Below are positions 25,029 to 37,200 of a DNA stretch of 64,000 bases, piece by piece; the first letter of the stretch is position 1, and every line of letters starts with the position of its first letter. The position numbers and the translations under genes were made by a program. Under the pieces are notes generated by a model that had not been told where the DNA came from, did no database searches, and saw only the letters and a program-made list of their open reading frames with translations. The stretch spans positions 19,803,808 to 19,867,807 of the forward strand of contig CM038214.1 in assembly GCA_021442155.1 (NCBI GenBank), written 5' to 3'. This DNA is from Cymbidium sinense (Eukaryota; Streptophyta; Magnoliopsida; Asparagales; Orchidaceae).

Positions 25029-25890
25029 TTATTAGTTTATTTAGTTTTTTTTTTTTGCTTATTTGAGTTTATTATTATTTTTATTTAGGATTATTTTTTT
25101 TATTTAGTTGAGTTTATTTATTTTAGGTTTATTTGTTGTAGTTTATGTTTTTTATTTTAGTTTATTTTTTATGTTTAGGTTTATTTTTTAGTTGAGTTTT
25201 GTTTTTATTTTGTTTTATTGGTTTAAGTTTTATTTTTTACTTTCAGGTTTAGGTTATGGTTTTTATTTTATTTTTCTAGGTTTATGTTTGAGTTTTTTAT
25301 TTTAGGTTTATTTTTAGTTTTTAGTTTAGGTTTAGATTTATTTTTTATTTATTTTATTTTATTTAGTTAAGGTTTAGGTTGAAGTTTATTTTATTTTAGG
25401 TTTAGGTTAAGGTTTTATTTATTTTAGTTTAGGTTTAGGTTTAGGTTTATTTTTATTTTAGGTTTAGGTTTCTATTTGGTTTAAGGTTTAGGTTTTATTT
25501 TTTATTTATTTTTAGGATTTATTTTTAGGTTTATTTTTTAGGTTTATGTTTTTATTTAGTCTTTATTTTATTTTATTTTAGGTTTATTTTATTTTTATTT
25601 TAGGTCTAGTTTTTATTTTTTTTAGTTTTTTTAGTTTTTAGTTTAGTTTAGGTTTTATTTATTTCATTTTAGTTTAGTTTTTATTTTTTATTTTATTTTC
25701 TTTTTAGGTTTAGGTTTAGGTTTTAATTTATGTTTTTATTTTATTTTATTTTATTATTTTAATTTGGTTTATGTTCATTTCTTTATTTTATTTGTTAGGT
25801 TTTATTTTGTTTAGGTTTAGGTTTTTGCTTTTTAGGGTTTAGGGTTTAGGGTTTAGGATTAGGGTTTAACTTTTTTTTAGGGTTTAAGGT

Positions 25891-26369
25891 TTTTTTTAAT
25901 AGAGAATAAATTCAGATTCAACATTTCTTCTTTTTGATTTCATCAACCAAGTAACATACCAAGTTTTCTAACACACAAGCGATAACAAATATAAAAAAAT
26001 GAGCACATATAGAGAAAATAAAAAACCCTAGATAACTAAAACCATCTCTACAGTAAGGATAGTTCCAAAAGCAATTGATCAAATCAATCATTCTTTAATT
26101 TCTCTAGTTCTCATCACAACCACCTCGGCCTCTAGAGTTGTAGAATCCAACATGATTTTTCCAATCTCGCCCTCCGCCACCACCTCGGTTGTAACCTCCA
26201 TCACTCCTCTTGCCTCCATAACCATCACTGCCCTGACCACCACCTCCATATCTTCCTCCATATCTACCACCTCCCCTCCACCATTGTGATAATAATAGCC
26301 TTTGCCACTTGCACTCTACCGACTAGTAGTTGATAGTGATGTTCCGACCATCAAAGATATGCCCATTCT
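25891..26369 (-). pseudogene. glycine-rich RNA-binding protein 3'-end fragment, copy 3
   Basis: On the minus strand it opens with KNGHIFDGRNITIN, the end of the RRM. It continues into a well-preserved Gly-rich tail: GGGRYGGRYGGGGQGSDGYG, then GGYNRGGGGGRDWKN, then NSRGRGGCDEN. It stops at TAG where the intact-tail copy at 30841 reads TGG (GNWRN), so the terminal Trp codon has become a stop. An A-rich end (CTATTAAAAAAAAC) abuts CCTTAAACCC. Frame and length of the Gly-rich domain fit the family, but everything before the last RRM strand is missing. No promoter is visible. Confidence 0.78.
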
Positions 26370-28270
26370 TAGAGTGTAAGTTAAGGTTTAGGTTTATTAG
26401 GTTATGGGGTTTATGTTTATGTTTTAATTTATTTAGTTACTTTAGGATTAGGTTTTGGGTTTTGGGTTTAGGGTTTAAGGTTTAAGGTTTAGGGTTTAGG
26501 GTTTAGGGTTAGGGTTGAGGGTTTAGGTTTAGGGTTTAATATTTAGGGTTTAGGGTTTTAGGGTTTATGCTTTTAGGGTTTGAGTTTAGGGTTAGGTTTA
26601 GGGTATAGGGTTTAGCGTTTAGGGTTTAGGGTTTAGGGTTGTAGGTTTAGGGTTGTAGGTTTAGTATTTAGAGTTTAGGGTTAGTTTCAGGGTTTAGGCT
26701 TTAGGGTTTAGGGCTTATGATTTACGGTTTAGGATTTTTTTTAAATTATGTAATCAGGTAGGTTTAGGTTTATTTAGTTTATTTTTTTATTTTTATTTTT
26801 ATTTAGGTTAATTTTTTATTTTTCTTTAGTTTAGTTTATTTATTTTATTTTAGTTTTTTATTTTAGTTTATTTTTTAAGTTTAAATTTATTTTTTAGTTG
26901 AGAGTTATTTTTATTTTATTTTTTAGGTTTAGGTTTTTATCTTTTTAGGGTTTAGGTTTTAGGGTTTAGGGTTTGAGGGTTTAGGGTTTAGGGTTTAGTG
27001 TTTAGGCTTTAGGGTTTAGGGTTTTTTGTGTTTACAGTTTAGGGTTTTGGGTTTAGGGTTTTAGGGTTTAGAGTTTATGGTATAAGGTTGTCGATTTATC
27101 CTTTAGGGTTAGGGTTTAGGGTTTAGGTTTAGGGTTTAAGTTTTAGGTTTATGGTTCAAGTTTTAGTTTAGGGTTTAGGGTTTTTTAAGGTTTAGGGTTA
27201 TAAGTTTAGGGTTAGTTTTAGTGTTTAGGGTTTAGGGTTTATGGTTAGGGTTTAGGGTTTAGGGTTTAGGATTTAGGGTTTGGTTTTTAAGGGTTTAGGG
27301 TTTTTAAGCATTTACGATTATGGTTTTGGGTTTAGGGTTTTTTACGGTTTAGGGTTTAAGTTTTAGGTTTGGGATTGCAGGTTTATGGTTTTAGGGGTTA
27401 GGGTTTAGGGTTTAGGGTTTAGAGTTTATAGTTTAGGGGTAGTTTTAGGGTTTAGGGTGCAGGGTTAGGGTTTTTAAAAATTTTTTCTTAATTTTTATTT
27501 TCTTTTAAAATTAAGTAAATTGGTAGCTTTAAGTTTATTTTGTCTTTTTTAAGTTCAATTTATTTTATTTTTTATTTTGATTTAAAATTAATTTTTTTAT
27601 TTAGTTAAGTTTATTTATTTTATGTTTATTTATTTTAGTTTATTTTTCAGGTTTAAGTTTAGGTTTAGGTTTATTTTTTAGTTTATTTTTATTTTTATTT
27701 TATTTTTTTAGGTTTCATTTTTATTTTTTATTTTCAGGTTTAGGTTTAGGTTTTTTTTTTAGGTTTAGGTTTTAGGTTTTTACTTTAGGTTTATTTTTAT
27801 GTTTTATTTTTTTAGTTTAGGTCTAGGTTTATTTTTAGTTTATTTTTTTATTTGGTTAGGTTTAGGTTTAAGTTTAGGTTTAGGTTTTATTTATTTTACT
27901 TTAGTTCATTTTAGTTTAGGTTTATGTTTATTTTATTTTTATTTTAGGTTTTATTTTTAGTTTATTTTCTTTTTAAGTTTAGGCTTAGTTTTATGTTTAG
28001 GTTTAGGTTTTAGTTTACGTTTTGATTTTATTTTATTTTTTTATTTTATTTTGGTTTAGATTTTTTATTTATTATAGTTTTAGTTTATATTTAGTTTAGG
28101 TTTAGGTTTTTAGCTTTTTAGGGTTTAAGGTTTAGTTTGTTTTTTTTGGATTAGGGTTTAGATTGTTTTAGGGATTAGGGTTTAGGGTTTAGGTTTTAGG
28201 GTATAGGGTTTAGGGTTTAGGGCTTTAGGGTTTAGGGTTTAGAGTTTAGGTTTTAGGTTTAGGGTTTTTT

Positions 28271-28319
28271 GTTTTTTTTATAACAGAGAAAGAAATTCAG
28301 GTTCAACATTTCTTCTTTT
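28271..28319 (-). pseudogene. GRP-fragment tail remnant, truncated copy a
   Basis: Only the last ~45 bp of the GRP 3' untranslated part remain (minus-strand AGAAGAAATGTTGAACC... to the A-rich end). They are fused to the TTTATTTAGTTTATTT part of the array. The coding part is gone. Confidence 0.65.
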
Positions 28320-29150
28320 CTTTATTTAGTTTATTTATTATTTATTTTAGTTTATTTTATTTTTATCTTTATTTATGTTAATTTTTCTATTTTTAGTTAG
28401 TTTACTTTATTTATTTTAGGTTTATTTATTTTAGTTTAGGTATTTTATTTTAGTTTATTTTTTAGGTCTAGGTTAATTTTTAGTTGAGTTTTATTTATAT
28501 TTTATTTTTTTGGTTTAGGTTTTATTTTTTATTTTTAGGTTTAAATTTAGGTTTTTATTTTATTTTTTGAGGTTAAGGTTTTAGGTTTTTATTTTAGGAT
28601 TTATTTTTTAGTTTAGGTTTAGGTTTATTTTTAGTTTAGGGTTTAGGTTTAGTTTATTTTAGGTTTAGCTTTAGGTTTTAATTATTTTAGTTTAGTTTAT
28701 TTTATTTTAGGTCTAGGTTTTCTTTTTAGTTTAGGGTTTAATTTTTATTTTTTATTTATTTCTAGGTTTTATTTTTTGGCTTATTATTTAGATTTAGGTT
28801 TTCATTTAGTTTTTATTTTATTTTATTTTTACTTTAGGTTTAGTTTTTTTAAGTTTTTTACTTTTTAGTTTAGTTTAGGTTTTATTTATTTTATTTTGGT
28901 TTTTGTTTTTTATTTTATTTTCCTTTTTGGTTTAGGTTTAGGTTTAGGTTTAAGTTTAAGTTTTAATTTATGTTTTTTTTTAATTTTATTTTTTAATTTT
29001 ATTTTGGTTTAGGGTACATCTTTTAGGGTTTAGGGTTTAGGGTTTTAGGGTTTAGAGTTTAGGGTTTAGGGTTTAGGGTTTTTATTGTTTAGGGTTTAGG
29101 GTGCCTTAGGATTAGGGTTCAGATTTTAGTTTAGGGTTTAGGGTTTTTGG

Positions 29151-29200
29151 TTTTTTTTCTTAATAGAGAAAAAATACAGATTCAACATTTCTTCTTTTGT
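29151..29200 (-). pseudogene. GRP-fragment tail remnant, truncated copy b
   Basis: Same truncated tail and same fusion point as the remnant at 28271, about 880 bp downstream of it. It is followed by TTTATTTAGTTTATTT, which indicates amplification of an already truncated unit. Confidence 0.65.
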
Positions 29201-29900
29201 TTATTTAGTTTATTTTTTTATTTTATTTTATTTTATATTTTATTTTTATTTATGTTTATTTTATATTTTTAATTAGTTTAGTTTAATTATTTTAGATTCA
29301 TTTATTTTAGTTTAGGTTTTTATTTTATTTTTTGAGGTTAAGGTTTTAGGTTTTTATTTTAGGTTTTATTTTTTAGTTTAGGTTTAGGTTTATTTTAAGT
29401 TTATATTATTTTATTTAGTTTAGGGTTTAGGTTTAGTTTATTTTAGGTTTAGGTTTAGGTTTTATTTATTTTTGTTTAGTTTAATTTATTTTAGGTTTAG
29501 GTTTTTTTCTTAGTTTAAATTTTTAATTTTTTATTTATTTATGGGTTTTATTTTTTGGCTTATTGTTTAGGTTTACGTTTTTATTTAGTTTTTATTTTAT
29601 TTTATTTTAGATTTATTTTATTTTTATTTTAGGTTTAGTTTTTTTAAGTTTTTATTTTTTTATTGTTTAGTTTAGGTTTTATTTTATTTTATCTTAGTTT
29701 GGTTTTTATTTTTTATTTTATTTTCCTTTTAGGTTTAAGTTTATGTTTAGGTTTTAATTTATGTTTTTTTTAAATTTTACTTTTTTATTTTATTTTGGTT
29801 TAGGGTGTAGGGCTTAGGGTTTTAGGGTTTTTATGGTTTAGGGTTTAGGGTTTAGGCCTGGATAGTTTACAGATTTTAGTATAGGATTTAGGGTTTTTGG

Positions 29901-29946
29901 TTTTTTTTAACATAGAACAAATACAGATTAAACATTTCTTCTTTTA
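29901..29946 (-). pseudogene. GRP-fragment tail remnant, truncated copy c
   Basis: Third copy of the same truncated tail, about 750 bp after the second. It is again joined to TTTATTTATTTG-type array sequence, and is slightly more diverged (ACATAGAACAAATACAG). Confidence 0.6.
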
Positions 29947-30840
29947 TTTATTTGTTTATTTTATATTTATTTTAGTTTATTTTAGATTTTATTTTTATTT
30001 ATGCTTTTTTTATATTTTTAATTAGTTTAGTTTATTTATTTATTTTAGATTCATTTATTTTAGTTTAGGTTTTTTATTTTAGTTCATTTTTGAAGTTTTG
30101 GTTTATTTTTTAGATGACTTTTATTTTTATTTTATTTTTTAGGTTTAGGTTTTATATTTTATTTTTAGGTTTGGGTTTTGGTTTTATTTTATTTTTTTTA
30201 AAGTTTAGGTTTTAGGTTTTTATTTTAGGTTTATTTTTAGATTTTATTTGTTTAGTTTAAGTTTAGGTTCATGTTTAGTTTATTTTATTTTATTTAGTTT
30301 AGGGTTTAGGTTTAGTTTATTTTAGGTTCAGGTTTAGGTTTTATTTATTTTAGTTTAGTTTATTTTAGTTTAGTTTTAGGTTTTTTTTTATTTTAGGTTT
30401 AGGATGTTTTGGGTTTAGGTTTTATTTTTTATTTATTTTTAGGTTTATTTTTTAGGTTTAAGTTTTATTTTTTTATTTAAGGTTTGTGTTAGGTTTATTT
30501 TATTTTTATTTTACATTTAGTTTTAATTTTATTTAGGTTTTTTATTCTTAGGTTTATTTTATTTTTTTTGTTTCATTTAGGTTTTTATTTATTTTATTTT
30601 AGTTTATTTTATTTAGTTTTTAGGTTTAGGTTTGGATTTTAATTTAAGTTTTTATTGTATTTTATTTATTTTAATTAGATTTTTGGTTTATTTATTCATT
30701 TTATTTTTAGGGTTTAAGGTTTTACCTTTTAGGGTTTGGAGTTTAGGGTTTATGGTTTAGGCTTTTTAGTTTTTATGATTTAGGGTTTAGGTTTTAGGTT
30801 TAGGGTTCAGGTTTTAGTTTAGGGTTTATGGCTTTTGGTT

Positions 30841-31276
30841 TCTTTTTAGTAGGGAACAAATTCAATTTAAACATTTTTTTTCGATTTCATTAACCAAGTA
30901 ACACACTAAGTTTTCTAAGACACAAGCGATGACATAGATCAAAAATGAGCACGCATAGAGCAAATCAAAAACCCGAGATAACTAGAACTGTCTCTACTAT
31001 AAAGACACAATTCCATAAGCACTAAATCGAATCGATCGTTCTTTAGTTTCTCCAGTTCCCATCAAAACCACCGTGGTCTCTCGAATAGCGGGATCCACCA
31101 TCATATCCCGATCACACTTTGCCACCACTATGGATTTTTAACTCCTCCCACCTCCATAACCACCACTACTTGACCGGCCTCAGATCACCCACTACCATTG
31201 CAATAAGCTGTCCTCCTTGGATCTAGGCGAGCACAGTCGATGGTGGCGTTCTACCGTCAAGGTTTTCTTGGTCTTA
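30841..31276 (-). pseudogene. glycine-rich RNA-binding protein 3'-end fragment, copy 4
   Basis: The minus strand keeps NLDGRT near the RRM end, a frame-broken Gly-rich centre (SGYDGGSRYSRDHGGFDG) and an intact terminal GNWRN followed by TAA near 31044. The 3' untranslated part and A-rich end (TACTAAAAAGAAACC) follow. GNWRN is a common C-terminus of plant GRPs, which supports the family call. The NGQ codons are altered (AAGACCAAGAAAACC), so this copy is more diverged at its upstream edge. Not functional. Confidence 0.72.
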
Positions 31277-32104
31277 GGTTTTGGTTTAGGGTTAGGTTTA
31301 TTAGGTACTAGGGTTTAAGTTTATTTTAAAATTTATTTAGTTACCTTAGGTTTAGTTATAGGGTTTGGGTTTTAGTTTTTTAGGTTTAAGGTTACGATTT
31401 AGGGTTTAGGGTTTAGGGTTTAGGGTTCTAGGGTTTATAATTTTAGGGTTTAGGGTTTAGGGCTTATACTTTTAGAGTTTATGGTTTAGGGTTTTTTAGG
31501 GTTTAGAGTTTATGGTTTAGGATTTAGGATTTATTGTTTTATTAATTAAGTAAACTAATAGGTTTAGGTTTATTTTGTTTATTTTTTATATATTTTAGTT
31601 TATTTTATTTTTTATTTTTATTTAGGTTTATTTTTTATTTTAATTTTATTTAGTTTATTTATTTTAGGTTTATTTACTTTAGTTTAGGTTTTTTTATTTT
31701 AGTTTATTTTTTAGGTTTAAGTTTAGGTTTATGTTTATTTTTTTAGTTTAGTTTTATTTTTATTTAATTTTTTAGTTTTAGAATTTTTTTTAGGCTTATG
31801 CTTAGGTTTTTATTTTATTTTTTTAGGTTTAGGTTTTAGGTTGTTATTTTAGGTTTTTTTAGGTTTTTTTTAGTTTAGGTTTAGGTTTATTTTTAGTTTA
31901 TTTTATTTTATTTAGTTTAGGGTTTAGGTTTAGTTTATTTTAGGTTCTGGTTTAGGTTTTGTTTATTTTAGTTTAGGTTTATGTTTATTTTATTTTGTTT
32001 ATATTAGGTTTATGTTTTTTTTCTAAATTTAGGGTTTATATTTTATTTTTATTTGTTTTTGGGTTTATTTTTTAGGTTTAAGTTTTTATTTAGTTTTTAT
32101 TTTA

Positions 32105-34284
32105 TTTAGGGTTTTGTGCCACCATCCTTCAAGATCTTTGATAGCAGTGGGAACCCATGATAACTCATTGCACACTTTAGAGCTAGTTGTTGCATTACTG
32201 GTCGGAGCAACGCACTCCTCTTCCGCCTCTTCGTTAGCAGTCTGTCAAGTGTTGCATTTGATTGGTATGCTGAACTGTCCAACGGTTTGGTGAGGACTTT
32301 TGCTGAGTTGGAGCACCACTTCATCAAGCATTTTGCAGTAGACGATGACTCAATGTGACCTCATTTTAGAGAAATAAAAATTGAGCGAGTCCCCTGTAGA
32401 TTACATTTTAGGTGGTGGCGGTATGAAATGTGAACCACGACTATCGAATAGCATGCCATTGAGATTCTTCTCAAGAATATCCATGGCCCGATCACCTTCA
32501 TGCTTAAGGGCTTTACCATTAAAATATTCTAGAAATTAATAAACAAGGTTAATACAAGAAAAGCCAAAAGTTGCCCTTTCCACCAATCATCTAAGTCCAA
32601 GGAAGGGTTTGTGAAAGCGAGGGATAATTATGTGGGTAGATGGGAAGTAGCCGAGTTTACTATGAGAGACTATGAGCTTAGCGCCTCCTTTGCCACCTTC
32701 TAATCCACCACCTCAGCCATCATACTAGCCACTGTAGCCACCACAACAACCATTTCCACCACCTAAGTAGCCAACCTAATAGCAGTTTTTATATCCATCG
32801 CCAGGTAGCTACTTTCCACCTACTCTTGCTGATAGATTGAGTAAGCCATATTCATTCAAGAGGTAGGTAATTAGGAAAACCTTTAAGAATCTCTTAAAGC
32901 GACTTTCAATTGAGCCTGATGCAGGAAGTGAGCAAGAGTGATGATCCTAGATATCCCCCTACCACTGCATGTTGGACCATGTCTTAGAGGATTGTATCAC
33001 TTTTAAGGATTAGCTTGAGCTCAGCTACAAGTTGAGAGCCATAGTTATCCCTAAGGAATACTTATTAGAACAACCATCTAGTTATGTTAGAGTAATCCTT
33101 GGGGATACTTGTGATCCTCTTAAGACCAAAAAAGGTTAGGATATCTCCCTATCTCGAACCTCTACGAAGATCATTTCTAAGATAAAGAAGCTTTACTTTT
33201 AGGTGGCTAAAGTAGCTCAAACTTCCAAAACCAAGGAAGGTTTGCTAGTTGCAAAAGATAACTCGGGGAGGGTGACAGCCCAACAGTAGTAGTATCTCAC
33301 CATACATTCCTAGGATAGTCCACTAGTGTAGCCACCATCCGAGTCGAGTACTTTCTCCATTTTTGCAGCTACCACTCTTCTACTAGCTCCTCTTCTACCG
33401 ACAAGAGCATTGTATATGCGGATAAGGGCACTAAATCCCCCTACTTTACTTGATTTTATCATGTACACACCCAAAAGAAATTAATGAAGAAATTCTAATT
33501 ATATATTGTCTACTTCTGCTCTTGATTTTATTCACATTGAAAGCTCTTTAAGTCTAAATAAAATAATAGCTTTAGTAGTTCCAATCCTTTCCTTTCTAAT
33601 TCAGAGTCAAACAATCCTTCTCTAAATCAATCAATTTTACCTCTTGAAATTGACTTGGAGTTAAATGACTCTGAGGATCCCATAGGAGAAGATCTAGGTA
33701 TGCCCGATGAGAAGGTAGAACAATCCATCATTCCAAGAAGTCATTGAAGTCAACCTACGCGTGGAAAAGTTCTACCTCTAAGGAAGTAACTCGATAAGTG
33801 TAAGCAAGTCATTAGTACTAGTGAGCGGATAGCCCCTCTGGGATGATCCACCCATATATGCTTGTAGAGGACCAAGCGAGTTGATTACAATGTCTTACCT
33901 CACCTTAGAATGTTTCTAGCTATGTTAAGCATAAACGATGCCCTTTTCTTATCCAAAGAGAGGAGGGAATTTCTAATCAAAGCCATACTTGATTTAAAGA
34001 TATATTTAGCTCAGCTGACCACTACTAAATAGGAGGCATGCCACTCAAAGGACATCTTAGGAGTTACATTCAGTGATGAAGACTTACTCCTAGGGATGAC
34101 CGTGCATCACCTCTTTACATTACAGGTGATGTTGGTAGATATAGGCTATCCAGAGTTCTAGTTGACCCAGGCGTATCAGTCAATATTATGAGTCTAAGAA
34201 CCCTTGCTTACCTGAGGATCGACATCTCCAAACTCCAAAAAGAATGGATGATGTTGAGATTCAATGAACAAGATTATAGGGCCT
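32105..34284 (+). pseudogene. Ty3/gypsy gag and start of protease, copy 2
   Basis: Array sequence stops at 32104 and gag begins abruptly. The first recognisable words correspond to the plant gag region SGNPMITHCTL and SSVAFDWYAEL (near 32240-32280). A Pro/Gln-rich stretch follows (about 32690-32790). A decayed knuckle-like region reads YHCMLDHVLEDCITFKD near 32955-33015. The pre-protease motif DEDLLLG is at about 34078-34098. The retropepsin active-site strand reads RVLVDPGVSVNIM (34148-34186), with the catalytic Asp retained. The reading is broken at 34284 by an inserted element and resumes at 40229. Numerous stops show it is dead. The N-terminal gag codons are absent, cut at the array junction. 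Confidence 0.82.
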
Positions 34285-37200
34285 TGTGGTGTTTATTTCT
34301 TGATGTATAGGGGGGACACCACACAGATCATTGAGGGGTACTTTTTGGAGTGATGGGGTACAACATTAAAGTATGATATACTATATAAAAAGATAGAGGA
34401 ATCACCCTACAATGGACCTAATCACATAATAAGGACTCCAAGGGCATGAGTCTTGAATGTACTAGAGATTTTTCCCAAACTTTACATGGATGAAAAAAAC
34501 AAGGATTATACTAAACTTGGTTCTTAAGTTCCCTATGGAGGCAAGCCTCCATTGTTAATTACATCTTAAGAAATGAAATTTTCTAAGAATATTCTCAATT
34601 AAAGTAGACAATTATCATCTCCAAACATTTCAAGGTTAGAATATCAAAGGATTGATTGTATTTGAAAATCAATTGGGAAAGTTCAAGAGAATACTTATTT
34701 TTGGAATCCAAATGAAATAAGTAAGAAATTCTCTACTAGGATTCTAGTAAGCATTCCAATATATTATATAGTTGGGCTTTATAATTTTGAAGTTGAGAAG
34801 ATTTAAATGTTTTGAGTTGAAATTTAATTAGAATACTAGGGCTTATAATCCACCAACACAGGATTATGTGAATACCTAATAGGTGAGGATTTATGCTCGT
34901 AGACTGAAGGAAATAGCTACCTTAGATCCTAAATCTAGGGAGCTTTTGTATGAGCTAAATCATAACCTAAATCTAAGCGACAGGTGGACATAAGGGTTTA
35001 CCTCCACAAGAGAGAATAAATTATCCAACTTAGACTTATGCTTTATAGGCATTGCTAACTCCTATGATTTTAAAACCATGTATGGTGTTATGAATTGGAA
35101 GATAGATAGGTAGTTATTTAATTAGAAAGAGAATAAATTCCTAAACACACTCCCTATATGACTAGATCATAAGTGGTATGAGCATAGGACTTAATCTATA
35201 GATGTAAAATCATTTTAAATTTTATTTTATTTTAGACACATTATTTTGACAGAGGCTTATTGATTTATTATGCCTAAATGCATGATGAAATAGGTTATGG
35301 GTCAAATCAACTAAAAGAAGGTGTTCTCCATCACATGGAATGCCCTCACGAGTCAAGCATTCCTTTATCATGCAATTATGGAGATCATTTATATTCAAGA
35401 GAGAAAGAATATGTATGAGTGAGGTGAAACATACAATCATATAGCTAAGGGGTTGCTAAATCTTTTAATTATCTTATTTATATCTTAGGCTTTAGGATGA
35501 GCTTATGAGTTATTTAAAATTTAGTTATGAGTGATTAGTTGGGTAGAAAAGTTATTTTTATCCTAAGAGCCTAATCATGTCCAAGCCACATATTAAAGCA
35601 TTAATCATTTAAGAAATTATGAAAAGCATGTCATCTTGATGCACAATGTAAACATAACATCAAACAATTATATAACCTATCATAAAAGAATAAAGGGCTG
35701 GTGCGATTGGGTACCGCCGTACAACCCGAAGAGAGAAAAGATGGGTAGCTAAGCTATACAACCTTTAATATGAAAGAATAATTATAATTGTATTAAATGT
35801 TATGTGGCTCTTCTTTCTTCATATCTCCATTTTTTATTTGGTTTTTTCTTTTATTTGGATGGTGCTTGCTTCAAAGGAATCACAGGGTACCCCAGGACAA
35901 AGCCTTATGGCCAATGCTCATCCTAATCCCCCATAGCACTAATCCTAATTCTTATTGCAACAATTACATTTATGTCGGAAAAGTAAATTTAACTACACTT
36001 GTAAAATAGAGGTTAGCTAACTATACATATAATCCTAAGTAGTTGTATTTATAATTTGGACTTAGCACCCTATACATGGGTAACTAAGCCCACATGTCCT
36101 AACTTGGATTATGATTAAGGATTTAAGCAACCTGCAAAAAGAGCATTCAAATTTATTTGTAAGCATCCCTTAAGCATAATCCCTACAAGAAACATGATTA
36201 GGCTAATATTGGCCTATCATCCAGTCTACAAAACATACACCCTAACATCCAATCTATACTTAAAAAACAAAACATACATCACATTATACATCATCTTAAC
36301 TTAGATCTAGAAGTGGTTGCTTAATTCTAATGTGTGTATTAAGGCTTGTGTGGTAAGTCTTGTTAGGCATTAGTGTTGTATTTTCTAAGTGTAGAAGGAT
36401 TTAATTTAACATAGAAGGTTGATTTCACTTGAAGTAGTTTAATTGATTTGAGAATTTTTATTTTTGTTTTCTTTTGTTTCATTTCATTACACTTAAAGAA
36501 ATTAACACATTAATAGAGAAAAGAGAACTCAACATTCATACACTTATGCTATAAGCTCATGCATTTCTTATGTATTTATAACTAGCATCATAACACATTC
36601 TTATTCATTTATAAGCTTTTGAAAAATACATTTTGATTTAGTAGTGATTATAACCATGCATATATTAAATTAAATCAACACATGCAAGCTTACATAAAGG
36701 AAATCCATTTTATTTTACTTGATTTTGAAAAGATGGATGCATGAATTCAAATGACATACCAAATTTAACATGATTGGAAAGAGGAAAATCAAATATAAGC
36801 ATGTGATTCATTCAACCAAACTAGTTCTTAAAGACAATAAAATCAAATAAGATTATTTAAAGCAAACCAAAGCATTTTTATTAAATTAGTTTTGAATTTG
36901 ATTTGATTTAAAGAGGTGAAGAGAAATCATCACTTGTTATTTTAAACCCATTTACATTAGTGATTTGATTTAATTTAAGGAAATGTAATTAAGTTAATTT
37001 TATGGGTTAAATAAGTTGAACCCTTAATTAGATGAATTAATTATCCATACCTATTTCATCTTGAAGTGATTAATTAAATAATTATGAGCCAACATGATAT
37101 TTATGGAAAATAAACTTACAATGATCCTAGGAAATAAAAGGGGCTAATGCAAATGGCTCATGATTAAAAGTTAATTTGATTAAAATACTTAATTAATTAC

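Larger units (their letters stand above)
25029..32104 (+). repeat. telomere-like higher-order array, G-rich orientation (array 1)
   Basis: TTTAGGG-rich blocks alternate with blocks built of TTTATTTTA, TTTAGGTTTAGG and TTTTTATTTAGTTTA words. G-rich blocks are clear at 25830-25880, 26450-26740, 26945-27470, 28170-28270, 29020-29140, 30710-30830 and 31380-31530. A transition anchor (TTTTTTAAA...AAGTAAACTnGTAGG, then TTTAGGTTTATTTAGTTTATT) recurs at about 24990, 26735, 27490 and 31540. Minus-strand GRP fragments are embedded in it and listed separately. Cytosine is almost absent from the plus strand outside those fragments. No other gene is seen. Confidence 0.85.

Noticed and set aside
25891..26369. 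Met/Val/Glu-rich minus-strand frame at 26088-26270, and similar frames at 24280-24555 and 46452-46652, as novel proteins
   Set aside because: They are out-of-frame readings of the Gly-rich codons of the GRP fragments (GGN read as GTN, ATG or GAG).
21965..32104. CRISPR-like regular repeats
   Set aside because: Repeat words are telomere-derived, with no constant spacer length and no cas-like genes; the genome is a plant nuclear one.
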